Part shown: in pieces, positions 12,801-24,800 of the stretch | How the letters are laid out: each line of letters begins with the position of its first letter | Position numbering within the stretch: position 1 is the stretch's first letter | From: Penelope pileata | Taxonomy: Eukaryota; Chordata; Aves; Galliformes; Cracidae | Length of the DNA stretch: 64,000 nt | Direction of reading: 5' to 3' | Assembly (NCBI GenBank): GCA_013396635.1 | Contig: WBMW01005527.1 | Span: 2,680,269 to 2,744,268 of the forward strand | Position numbers and translations under genes: made by a program | The notes under the pieces: generated by a model | Seen by the model: only the letters and a program-made list of their open reading frames with translations | Database searches by the model: none | What the model was told of the DNA's origin: nothing

Positions 12801-15800
12801 CCTTTGCACGCAACGCCATGCTACCCTTTAAACTTGCACTTTAAAGGGGTGTTTCAGAATGTAATATTTCATTCAGCTATTTAGGAAATTTAAAACTGTT
12901 CACAATGGACTGCATAATGGTCTTCAGGGAGTTAACCTGAATACTCTGTTCTGTGCTGCTGTGAACATATCACTAAAATGTGTACCTCTCTCCTGTAGCT
13001 AGCTCTGCTCTGCCTGCATGCATGCACTCACTGCCTCAGAGGTAATGCGTAGCCATTAACAGAAGTTTTCATACTTTAATGTGTAAAGTTATAGCTGAAA
13101 GTGTAGCCTGCAGTATTAACAACTTAGCTCCTCCAGGAGGCTAAGGTCATTTGGAGAGTGAACAGCATCAAAACACGACATGGAAATTGAAAGTTGCCAT
13201 GGATGCTGACTCACAACTATCAACAACTTATGTGGGAACCCAGCACCTCCAAAACCAGTCACATGTTTTTACAAGATGAAATGTGAATATGCAATAGCTG
13301 TAAAGCTTCTGCCCTCCCATCAGCATTCATTCAAGCTTACTTGTGGTTAAGACATGGGTCTCCGATTTCCTGGTCACACAGGGGGCCTGTCCAGCCTGGG
13401 TGACATTCACAAACCACACTTGTTTTCTCCAGGGATCGGCAAATGCCGTGCTTGCAGATGTTACAGGATTTGCAGCCAGGAAGGACTCCTAGTGACTGCT
13501 GTGGTAAATCCTTGAAGTCCTGTAGCTCGTTATTGATACGGACATCATGAATACATCCATGAAAACCATTTGGCGTCTTATCTGCGCCCTGGCGCAGTGA
13601 AGATAATCCAGTAGAGGTTGGGATCCCTTTAGATAAAAAAGGAAAAACTCACAGTTACAATGATAGTATACAAATTATAATAGCTAACATTTCTTTTGCC
13701 ACAGCACCTTGTAATCATTAAAGAACTCATTTGCATGGAACCTTTATAAGGCAGCTCAACTGTTTTGGCCTCATTCTGGAAATGCATAGGAACAAAACCA
13801 AAATCACTTGCCTGGCTTACATAAGAAGTATATTATAAAAAGGGGGGAAGGGGGGAAGAAGAAAGGTTGGATTTTTGGCTGATGGTCATGTATTCTTGTC
13901 CTTAGATAATGCTCCTTCCGCCTATAGCTCAATACCAATTATCCTTCTGAAAGATGTGTGAATGTTTTTACTTGCCAGCCACCTGCTACCCCCTCTGGGA
14001 TACAGCAAGACAGTTACCATGACTCAATCATCACGTTAAGACAAGGAGTGCATCCCATCGAAACTAGCACAGGAGAAATCAGGAGACAGAGAACAGCACC
14101 TCAGGAGGCCAGGCCAAGTCTGTGGGGTAAGTGCCCTCTCTTGGAAACGTTCACAAGCTCAGATGGCCAGCAGGTTGTTTTGGATGTCATGTTATGCCCT
14201 CTCCCCTGACACCCTGACAACTGCTTGAGCTGCATTTGCACAGGCAAGTGCTTCCATTTTCAACTGCATAAGGCCTCTGGATTTTGCTCTCTGTGACTCC
14301 ACTGTTGAAGTCAAAACCAGATCAGCATCTTTCTTTAATCATGCTTTAGGAGGAAGGTTGCTAGACCAAGCGGAGAGACATGCAAGATTCTGGGCACATG
14401 AAGCCTCAGGTCTGTCTTAAAGATTAGTAAAAACAATTGCTCTGGGGTTAATTTAATTAACGGCTTCAGTTTAAACAGCCTGATGTGGAAGGGCAGCTGG
14501 CATTACTGGCAGTGCTAGATGCAGAGAGATGGCACACGCAGAATAGTCTTTATAAAAAGTTGAGAAGAAATGCAATGGGTGACACAAAGGGCTCCTCTGA
14601 GCTCCATGCCTTGTGGTATCCAATAGAGTCCTTCACTTCAAGTCTCAGATTTGTCCTCTGGAGGTACCTTTTGAGAATTAGTAGCAATACACAGTGCTCA
14701 TCCATTAACAAAACTTTTCACATGAGGGAAACTTCCTACTTTCCCTGTGTATAACTTGCCACATTAGTATCTTTTTTGCTGAATTGGAGGGAGAAATTAT
14801 GATGGCTTCAACAGCAGACCATCTTTGATGCACAGTGCTCTTTAATAGCCTGTGACATTCTTAACAGAAACCAATTATAAAAGTTCAGCTCTGTAAAAAG
14901 CAAGATTAACCAGTTTTCTGATTTATGAGGGCAATATTCAGGGTTCCTTTAGAAAAGGGTTATTAAAAGGGATTGCTCATAAAAGGCTTGACCAGCACCA
15001 AATGGTCAAGTGGTTTTACTCTTGACTTCAATGATCTGGTTAGAAAAAGCTTACAGAATAGATTTTTTTAGTCTTTGTTCTGCTGAGTTTTGTTTTAGAA
15101 TAGGCTATCTAGAAAAAAAACAAGAGCTCCATTCACAGAAAAGGAGAGATTTCAACATTCAGTCCAGAATGGAATTGACAGGGGTCTGGCAAAAACCATC
15201 AGGCAGAGCCCAGGCTTCATCCTGTCTCTAATATCCAGACACCTCATCAGTGGGATACTCTGATTCTGGGCATCTGCCCTCCGCACTGCTTGGCCCCTCC
15301 TTCCCGAGGAATTAAGTCCTCAAAGTGAAAAAACTTCTTAACAGAAGTTTGTTCAATTCTAAAGTCTTTCAAACATTGTTCTGGCTTCAGTTTCCAAGGA
15401 GAAAACTGTTAGCCAAAAAGTTTTTAGTCAGCTGGTGTGTTAATATTGTTTGGAGGATCTATTGTTTGTTTTTTTTTTCCCATTAAACCTCTATAAAATT
15501 TCCAGCAGAAATACAGCTCATTTACAGTATATATAAACCTACTGACAATGGATTTGCTCTTCTTCAGTGACTGTCTGCAATACTTCCATCACATTCTTCA
15601 CCATGAGCTCTTAGTGCCAGCAGGTTCTGAAAGCTTTCGAAATGACCAACTGATCACTCTTGCTGTGGCCATAGACTGGAGACTGCCTGTGCCCTGCTCA
15701 GGTTAACTTCCCTGGTCTGGCATGTGGGTTCGTGCTGGCCATGCGGCGGGATGCTAGCGGAATATGAAGAATGACATGGAACAGCAACTCTGACAGAGGA

Positions 15801-18800
15801 GAAAGGCCAGCCACTTGTTTCCCCATAGTCAGAGAGTCCTTTCCATGGGATGGAAGATGATTTGCTTCTGAGAAGATTTGGTAAGTCTTCTGAGACTTTT
15901 TTTCATTTTTTTTTTCTTTTATTTAACAAACCTCTGTATTAACAAAAAAATTTTTAACAACATCTCAAAGTCCAGAGCAACTCAGTGTACCTCCAATGTA
16001 GAGGGGTGTGTTGAGGCTGACAGAAGACTGTTTCTGGAGCTTTCCTAGACTCTTGGGAGTGCCCTTGTCCACCACCAGGTTCAGAGTTTGATTCAGCATC
16101 ACGAGTTCCACGCTATGAAATTGCCCGTCATTTACGGTTTCCACACTAAAAATAAAAGAGAGATAGCATTAACAATGAACAGCCTGTGCTCCTGTGACAT
16201 CCCATCTCCAGCCTGTCTCTTTGTATTACACCTTGCAAAGCACAGCTCCTGTTCCATGCTCCCTTATTGTCATTGTGTCCTCAACATTTCTTCCAGCATG
16301 AGCCTCCAAGGAACAAATTTAAACATGGCAGATGCCTGATTTGAGAAGACAGTACCTAAACATATGTAACACTGGAGGGAAGAGCTCCTCACTGCAACTG
16401 GGGGTTGTGTCAGTCCATGAAATTGACTCAAAACTTGTACTTAAACAGATGTTCCACTTGTAGCATACCAGTTAGCCCTCACCACTGTCCCACAAAGCCA
16501 GGACAGTAACTACTGCAGCTGTGCCTCCCAGGGCATAAGAGCAGAGGGGTAGCTGCAGAGGTGGAGCAGAGGTGTTGCTTTGGTGGCAAAGCTAATAGAA
16601 GGGTCTTGTTTTCCAGTCATACCTTGCTGCCTCTCTGTCACACTGCTTGGTGCCCCTGTTGCAAGTTCAGTCACTGAAATTATTTTTTTTCCTATTTTAC
16701 AAAGGCAGCAAGGGACTGCAGTATGGGGCAAGAGACACAGGGGCTTCAGAAACCAGTGTTTCCTTACAGAGCCAAAGTATCTTTTAACCAAAATCTGAAG
16801 CAGAAGGACAGGCTGAGTTACATAAAGCCAGAGAAGGCATTTAGGACTTTGTGGCTTGTAAAGGACTGGGATGCTTTGTTCAATACAACACAGTCCTACC
16901 TGAATGCAAGGAAAACTGACAAATTGCTGCTGCTCTTTGAGGAACTTTTTGGTGTAGACTGAGGTTTGAGAATAAGCAGGAAATCTGGGACAGGAGGAAG
17001 CAGGGAGCAGGCAGCCATTTGAGCAGGCAAGATTAAAGGTACTGTGCATGTATGGCTCAGGTATTTTAAACACAGATTTTTGAGTGCTTTGAGACAGCAG
17101 TGAGTCAGGTGACTCAAGAGCTGTTTGCTTGTCCCTACCACGCGCAGTCCTCATCTTCAGTTTGGTCTCCCAGAAACTAAAAGGTACCCTGGTACAATTC
17201 ACTTTGTAGCACTCTATCCTTTTCTATTTTAAGGGCAGCTTCAGCTTTCAAGGGTGTTAAAATTCTCTGAAACAACTTGACAACTTCATTGTGCTCCTAA
17301 AAGCAGGGTGAGATGGAAGGGCAAGGTGGGATTACCTGCTCCTGAGTAAAGAGGGTTTGAAATTAAGCTGGTAGTTACAGAAGCGATGCGACTTTCCCAC
17401 TGCTGTAAATGTAATTAAATGGTACAGCCTGTGTTCTATAGACACGCAAACAGTAGTGCACGAGACTGCAATAGCAGGAGTGGTTGCAGCAGGAATTAAA
17501 CTGTAAGCTATGTAAACTGCCACATGCACAGTGTCGCCAACCCTTCTTAAGCTTGGCCTGTGAGCCCCTAGTCCTGATTCCTCCCAGCAGGCTCACGAGC
17601 CGGTTCCGTTACGCAAGGACAAAATGCACCAACTGTGGGAGTCTGACATGCCAACACTGCTGAGCTGACAATCCGGATTGGAGACTGCTCCGTAAGTGGT
17701 ACGTGCCATATTAAAATAAGAGCAGTAAGTTTAAAGAATGGCTTTTGCTCATTCAAATGGCCCATGTGCTCAGCATCCTCCCTCAGTCAGTTACAAGTTC
17801 ATAGGTCGGATTCCTTTCAGGTATTTGCAAACCTGCGATGCAGATGTGTAGGTCTGAGAGCTACTCAGCCAGATTTTCTTTACCATCAGCAGAGAGGAAC
17901 AGGAACAGTTGGAGTAACTCATCTCTAAAGATGAATCATTTTTTAGATGCACCCACTTCAACCTATGTGACATGCTGCTGTCCACCTTTAGAGTCCAGCC
18001 GTAAGGGAGCTGTGGCATGGAAATAGCTCTCACCTTCACAAACAGACTCAATGACTTGGAAATACCAGAGTTCAGTTGTTCCTGAATAAGTTTGGGTTTG
18101 CAGTGTTTGTCAGAGTGGACCTGACATAACCAGTGAGCACTGTGAGGCAGCAGGTCAGCACTGTGGGCTCTCCTGGGGCTCTGCTCGGCTGGGGAGAGAG
18201 CAGCACTGCTGCAGAACAGGGCTAACGCCCCATTTTGGGATGAGTCACAAACACATGCCATTAAAAGTTTACCTAAGATCACACAGATTATAAACCAACA
18301 GCAGCATGTGAGCACCTTCACTGCCTGGGTTCACACGAGCTTCAGGGGAGTTCTGCCACACAGCAGGCACTGATGGCATCGCTGTGCCTGCACCGCCCGG
18401 CCCCCGCTGCTGCCCACCCCCAGGGCTGCAGGAGCACCCCGGGAGGCACAGCTCAGGGACCTGCGCTGATGGTGCTGTTTTCAGTGGGTTTTATGGGAAA
18501 AGAAAACGAAACTAAACTTGAGGTTGTACAGAAATCCAGACCCAGCAGGACAGTCTGGCTCAAGATACAGTTGTGTCAGTGCCGCTGCATGGGCAGTGAG
18601 TTCCATGGACAGAGGTAAGGGATGAGGACTAATGTGAGATTTATTGGCAGAGGAGTGCTGCACACACTGCAGAGCAGCGACCCTGGGTGTGCTGTGTGGG
18701 CCCACACCTCCAGCGGGCTGCTCCGGGGACTGGCAGCTCCAATCAGTCTGACAGCAGCTGGCCCGAGCTTGCTGCTCAGATATTCTTGAATTCTGCTAGG

Positions 18801-21800
18801 AATGTGCAGCATTACGAGAAGCAGCTGTGTGACAGTGATGCGCCAACGGGATGGTCCCTGTGTGCTCCCCACGTATCTGACTGCTGTGTCGCAGTGCTTC
18901 ACTCATCTGTGCAGTGCGGGGACGTTCAGTTCAGCTGAGAGGTGCTGGGTACATGGAAACACACATCTGTGCCTGTCAGTGCAGCACTGCCAACGGTGGG
19001 AAGAGCAGCCAGAAGCTCCAAGGTGGGATGGATGGGGATGGGCCCCGCTGGGAGCGGAGCTGCAGCCAATGCACAGTGCTGTGGGGTTATCTGACAGGGC
19101 CAGGCCGTGGCCACTTGTCAGAGGACAGTGCTATCACGTCTGGCAGCAGTGGCTATTCCCCAGGCCAGGATTTCACCACCATTAATCACTGCTCCTGCAC
19201 AGTGAGTGCTGCTCTAGATGATGCAGGAGAGCCTCTGCTCTGCTGGCAAACACATGTCTGTGTGTCCTGGCAATGGCAGCAGCTGCCCCACGCGTGCTCG
19301 GAGCCCTCAGCACCTGTGGGGCCAAGCAGCAGCAGTGTCCCCGTCTGTGGGGACACAGAGATGAGCACTGCTCAGCTCTGACTTCTCCAGCTCCCAGGTC
19401 AGACCATGCCCCACGTAGCCCTGTGCAGCCCCGCAGAGCCCCAAGGACGGGCTCCTCGCTGGGAGAGCAGAGCCAGTGGCTTGGTGGCAGACAAAGGCAG
19501 AACGCCACAGGCGCTGCACAGCGCCTCACACAGTGCTCGCGGCACCAACGTGCTGCACTCGGCTGTTTCTCAAGGAGCCTGTTCCTAACCCAGGGAACTC
19601 TGCAGGGGTTGCTGTAGAATCATAAGGGTTGGAAAGGANGCACCACGGAACGCGCCCGCGCCGCGCGGCGCCGGGTCCGGGCCGGAGCGCGGAGCCCGCG
19701 GCTGCGCAGCGCCGGAGCGGCCCTGGGGTCACCTGCCCTCCGGCAGAGGGTTGCACGCCAGGAAATCAAAGTAACACGTCTGAGCAAAGCAAGGGAGCGC
19801 GGAGGGCGCTGAAGGAAGGAGCCCACGGCTNCACTCCTTAGTACCACATCAATTAAGGTTTTTTCCTGAAGTCTTAACTGACTTCTCCTCGGGGATCGGC
19901 TGGCCTTACGGCACTCCCCCGGCGCTGCCCGAGGACGCGGGGCCGCGAGCTACCGGCGCCGGGCGGCCACGGCACTGCGAGCGCAGCGCGCCTGGGGCCC
20001 CGCNGGCCGCGCTGCGGGGATTTCCCAGTTGCTGAACACGCGGTGCCCCAGTGTCCGCTCCCGGCCGCCACCGCCGGGCATCGCGTAGCGTACAGCAGAT
20101 AATTGCTGAAAAAAGGAAGGGATTATGTTTTAAGTGTAAACATTCGAAGGGTCAACGAGGATTTCCAGTAACTTAATGCTGAAACTTCCTAAAAAAACCC
20201 TAAAAATAAAGAACCAAAAGACCAACTTTACATAAAACAACGAGGTTTTCCAGGACCCAGGACTGCTCCTCTCCCTGGAGTACGGAGCCCGGAGGGGCCC
20301 ATCTCACCCCGACTGTCCATGGGCTGTGCTGGCTTTGCACAGGGCCTTCCCTCCAGCCCTGCTGCAAACGTGGCCCTGAGAAAGCGCTTCAGCCCCTCTC
20401 CCCACCTGAGCTCTGCCTCAGAGCACTGGGGCTCAGCGGTGTGGGGATGGGGTGTCACCTTCAGCTGCCCAGTGATCCCCATGGCCTGACTCATATGGTC
20501 ACTCCCAGGCTCAGGCTGCGGTGCCCACAGCCCTGCACAGCCCCTTATTTCCTGCAGGGCCTCCAAGCACTGGATTCACCCTCTGTGACGGAGCTGGGAG
20601 CAGACCTGCAGGGCTCTGGGAGTGCCGGCAGCTGTGGGTGAGCAGCACACAGGTCCTGCATCTGGCCAGTGGAGAGATGCTACCATTGAGGGAAGCCTCT
20701 GAAAATGGATTCAGAAGGTCTGCATTTGGTACTGAGGAAAGAATCAGTGAGAAAGAGCCCCCAGGAGAAAATGAGATTTGAAATTTCAGCCACCTGGGTG
20801 TTGCTTTCAGCTTTTGCTCTCCGGGTAGCTGTGCCTGGGTGGGAGCTCGGAGCTGCCCTCATGGGGAAGGGGCACCAGAGGGGCCCTGTAAGTCACCCAC
20901 ACCTCACACTGCCGGGAGCCGGCTCGCTTGTCAGAGCCATTCCAGCCGGAGGAGCTGGATCCACCACAGCGGCCCTGTGCACACACAGGCCATGGGCACG
21001 GCCTCCACCAGGGCTCAGACTTCAGAATGTGAAGAACTGAAGGGAAAGAGATGTATTAACCAGAAATCCTCAAGGCATGTGTGCGAGACCTGATTTCCAC
21101 TCTCACTTGTGATCTGTTTTTCTTCTTTCTGCTGTATTTTCCTTCTCCTCTACTCCAGCCCCGAGCACACGCAGATGTCACAAACACCGACTCCCCTTGC
21201 TCTAATGCACGAGAGATTGAGAGCTGAGCCACTGTAAATACACCACTGAACAGAAATGCATTAAAGGATTAAAGCATTCAACTGGAACTTGTAAAATCTG
21301 GGCTGTGGGGTTAGTTTTTTTTCTCTGGCATGTAACAAACCTTTAGTGTAGGCAGCAGGAAACAGCGGGGCAGAGAAGTCAAGAACAAAAATAGCTGTAA
21401 GTATCACAGCAAAGCATGTCACCGAGGAAATGCGTAACCATCAATTATGCAAATGAGGACATCAATTCATTAGCTACAGTCTCCAGATTTTCTGACCTCA
21501 GTCTTAATGGGGACATGGCTCGTTTGAAGCACAGAACAAAGCAAACAAGAAGATGTAAGTGACTGGGGAGCAAAGGCCATGGGGAGCACTGAACTTAGGC
21601 AGTCCTTGAAAACCTTCCATGTAGAAGGGAATCACCAGAAACACCTGTCCAGAACAGCTTAATGGGCAGACAACGGACGGGAAGAGCAGGCACTAAAATC
21701 AAGAAGCACAGGGTAGAGCTGCAGGGATATGCATCGAGATGCTAACGATTTGGGAGCTGCCAAACTCCTGTGCCGGGATGGCTCCACGTGCCAGCGGTGA

Positions 21801-24800
21801 TGGGTTCTCAGCCTTCCAAGCCACAGTCACCTCCTGCCCTTAGCTCCAGGGATAAGCAGTCTCCAGCTTAAAGCAGATTTAAACTCCATGGCAACAATGG
21901 CAAAATCATAATTGAGTGGTGTTTGTGCTGTTTTACAGTAACACATCACTTCAAGCACTGTCATCTTTGGAAGCCAAATAAAAACCACATGTTGAGAAGA
22001 AAGCATGAAAAATGCTAATGAAACACAAGATGAGGGAAATGAGAGGTGAAAACAATATATTAAAGCACTCAAGCTCACTTTTAGCTTAAAATATCCTCTC
22101 TTTTGTTATGCTCTGTCCTGTTTCACACGACCCAAGTGTTAGGTCTCCCCAGCTGAGAGCACTCGATGGTCTGATTTTCTTCCTCACTACCTCCGTTTTC
22201 ATTTGCTTGCTTTTATACCTTTTCTCTTACTTACAACTCCACAGACCACCCAAACAAGCCATCCTTCTCTTCTGGGTGTTTACAGCCCTTAAACACTGGC
22301 AGCTGATTACCGTATCTCCCTTAATGATCGTTTGGCCAGGCTATGCATATCTAATTTCCAGCCATAATTCAATTCCTGCAGCACCCTGCCAGCAGTGAAA
22401 GTTCCTGTATTACAGACCTCTGAGGGAAAGGCAAGGACCTTTCTTATACCCCTGCAACACGCAATTAACACAATCCTGACCCCTTTCCGTAGATTGTTCG
22501 TACGCGGGGCAGATTCATGGGCAGTGTAGGCACTCTGTGTTTGCAGTAAATTCTCACCGTGTCCCTGGCACGGGCGAGGGGCTGACACCTCCCTCCAACC
22601 CTTCTGCTGCGGAGCGATGCCTGCGCAGTCTCCTGCAGTGTCCCAGTGTCACTGCGGAGCTGAATACTTCATTCTGCTACCTGAGAATTTGTTACACGCA
22701 AGCAGAAGGGCAGCAGAAATAGCTTGAGTGAACTCTGCAAGTCCGAGGCCCCTCCTGACGGAGGGATCACAGTGCCAATGCCTTCCCATCCGACTCCACC
22801 AGAGAAGTTTGCTCATCCCAGCACACAGCGCACTGCAGTGCAACACGCTGCTGCTTCTCAGTAGCTTTTCTGTAGCATGCCTCATATGAAACAACAAACC
22901 CAGTAATCGGAGTGTAAAACTGACTGCATATAGATTCTGCAATGCTATTGGGACTCATTAAATCATTTACCATCAAAAAAGAAAAATAAAAAAAGAGCAG
23001 CAGGGCCAGTCCCAGCACATGTGCTGCATCCCCTCGGTGAGAGGCGTCCCAGTGTGGCTGTGCACAGCCCGGGACGCACTGCAGCACGGCCCCGCTGCTG
23101 CCAGGACTCGGGGCCGAACGGCGCTGGGCTCTCTCCTGAGTGCCAGCATCACACTGCTGAAAGCAGCTCTTAGGTTCTGCTGGATATCAGCTGTCAGTTT
23201 CTGACGAGGAAATCCATCACGTGTCTTCACAACGTCATTTTGTCAGAAAGGACACTTTACACCACCTATCCTCTTCAGCTCTGGAAAATATCAGAGTATC
23301 TGCCATTTAGCGTTAGGGACCAGGGCCACTACAGAGTACAAGTGCTACCAATTTGAATGACTGAGAAGCAAGTTTTTTATCTGAAATCCAAGGCTAAGCC
23401 CCAAGAAAAAGACCTGTGTCTATTCAGAAACCTGACAACATGGTCAGGAAATTAAACTGTTTCCCTCCCATCTATGACATCATGCCTACGGTTGTGTTCA
23501 TCTCCTTCTACAAAAACAAAATCCTTTGCTGTCTGACAACCAGAAGAGCAGCTGCCTTACCCATCTTTCCTAGCAGCACTGGGGCATGCTGGCAAATGCA
23601 GAGCTGGGGGCCACACTTCTATACTGGGAAGAAGCACTGAAATAACTGCACAGAGCTGTGCTGCACCTCCGTGATCAGCCTCAGTGCCAGTTGTGCGTGC
23701 CCATCTTCCAGCAGGGCCTGTGTCTATTGAATCCAGAGCCTGGCGCTTGGTATAGACAGCATGCACATCTATCACACATGGCACACATACATACTTTGTG
23801 TTATTCATCAAGTTTACAAGAAATTTACAGACAAAAAAAAAAAAAAACTTGTTATATTAGCTTGCTTCATTTTTGTAATTCAAGACGTGAGCCAGCCACC
23901 AGTGGATAGGAAGTTCAAGTTACTTTGACTATGACTAGGTTTATTCCAGAATTTTCTGCTATGAGATTACTTCAAGCTTCCTCTGAAGTCATCAGTATTA
24001 ACCAACGCTGGCATTTTACCACTCGACTAACAGCCCGTGGCACAGCAAGAAAGCACCTTTCCACTCTGCTCTGCCCGGTGTGGCCCCATCTCGAGCACTG
24101 TGTGCAGTTCTGGGTGCCACAATATAAGGAGGACATAAAACTATCAGAGAGCATCCAAAGAAGGGCTATGAAAATAGTGAAGGGTCTGGAGTGTATGGAG
24201 TCTGAGGAGTGGCTGAGGTCCCTTGGTTTGTTCAGCCCAGAGCAGAGGAGGCTGAGGGGAGGCCTCATGGCGGCTGCAGCCCCTCACAGGGAGTGGAGGG
24301 GCAGCGCTGAGCTCTGCTCGCTGGGGACAGCGACAGGGCCCGAGGGAACGGCATGGAGCTGTCAGGGGAGGGTCAGGTGGGGGTCAGGAACGGGTTCTGA
24401 CCCAGAGGGCGGTGGGCATGGCACTGCTGCCCAGGGCACTGTCACGGCCCCACGCTGCCGGAGCTCAGGGAGCATTGGGACACCGCTCTCAGACATTGGG
24501 TTTGGATTTTGGGTGATGCTGTGCAGAGCCAGGGGCTGGACTCGATGAACCTTGTGGATCCCTTCCGACTCAGCATTATCTGTGATTCTATGATTCTTTT
24601 AAAATACCTTTGCACACTTTTTCCTAGCTACTTGCTGGAAACAGCTCAGCTTAAGAGCAGGTTTCCAACGTGGAGAAACCACACTGACTGCCCAGAAGAA
24701 GGAGTACCAACATCAGCACTGGTTTAAAGGGGCTCAGGAGTTGCCAAGACCACTGTCATGGGTTCACTGATGCTCTCCCTAGAAGACCCACATTGCGGAC

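Noticed and set aside
16510..17202. A 230-codon minus-strand open frame, the longest in the window, in the intron just 5' of a SLIT3 exon.
   Set aside because: No recognisable domain and low-complexity composition. It ends 365 bp before the exon at 15991-16145 and shows no continuity with it. Chance is the simplest reading.
23925..24548. A 207-codon plus-strand frame with retrotransposon-like sequence.
   Set aside because: It is the decayed 3' end of a CR1 element and not a host gene. It is annotated as a mobile element.
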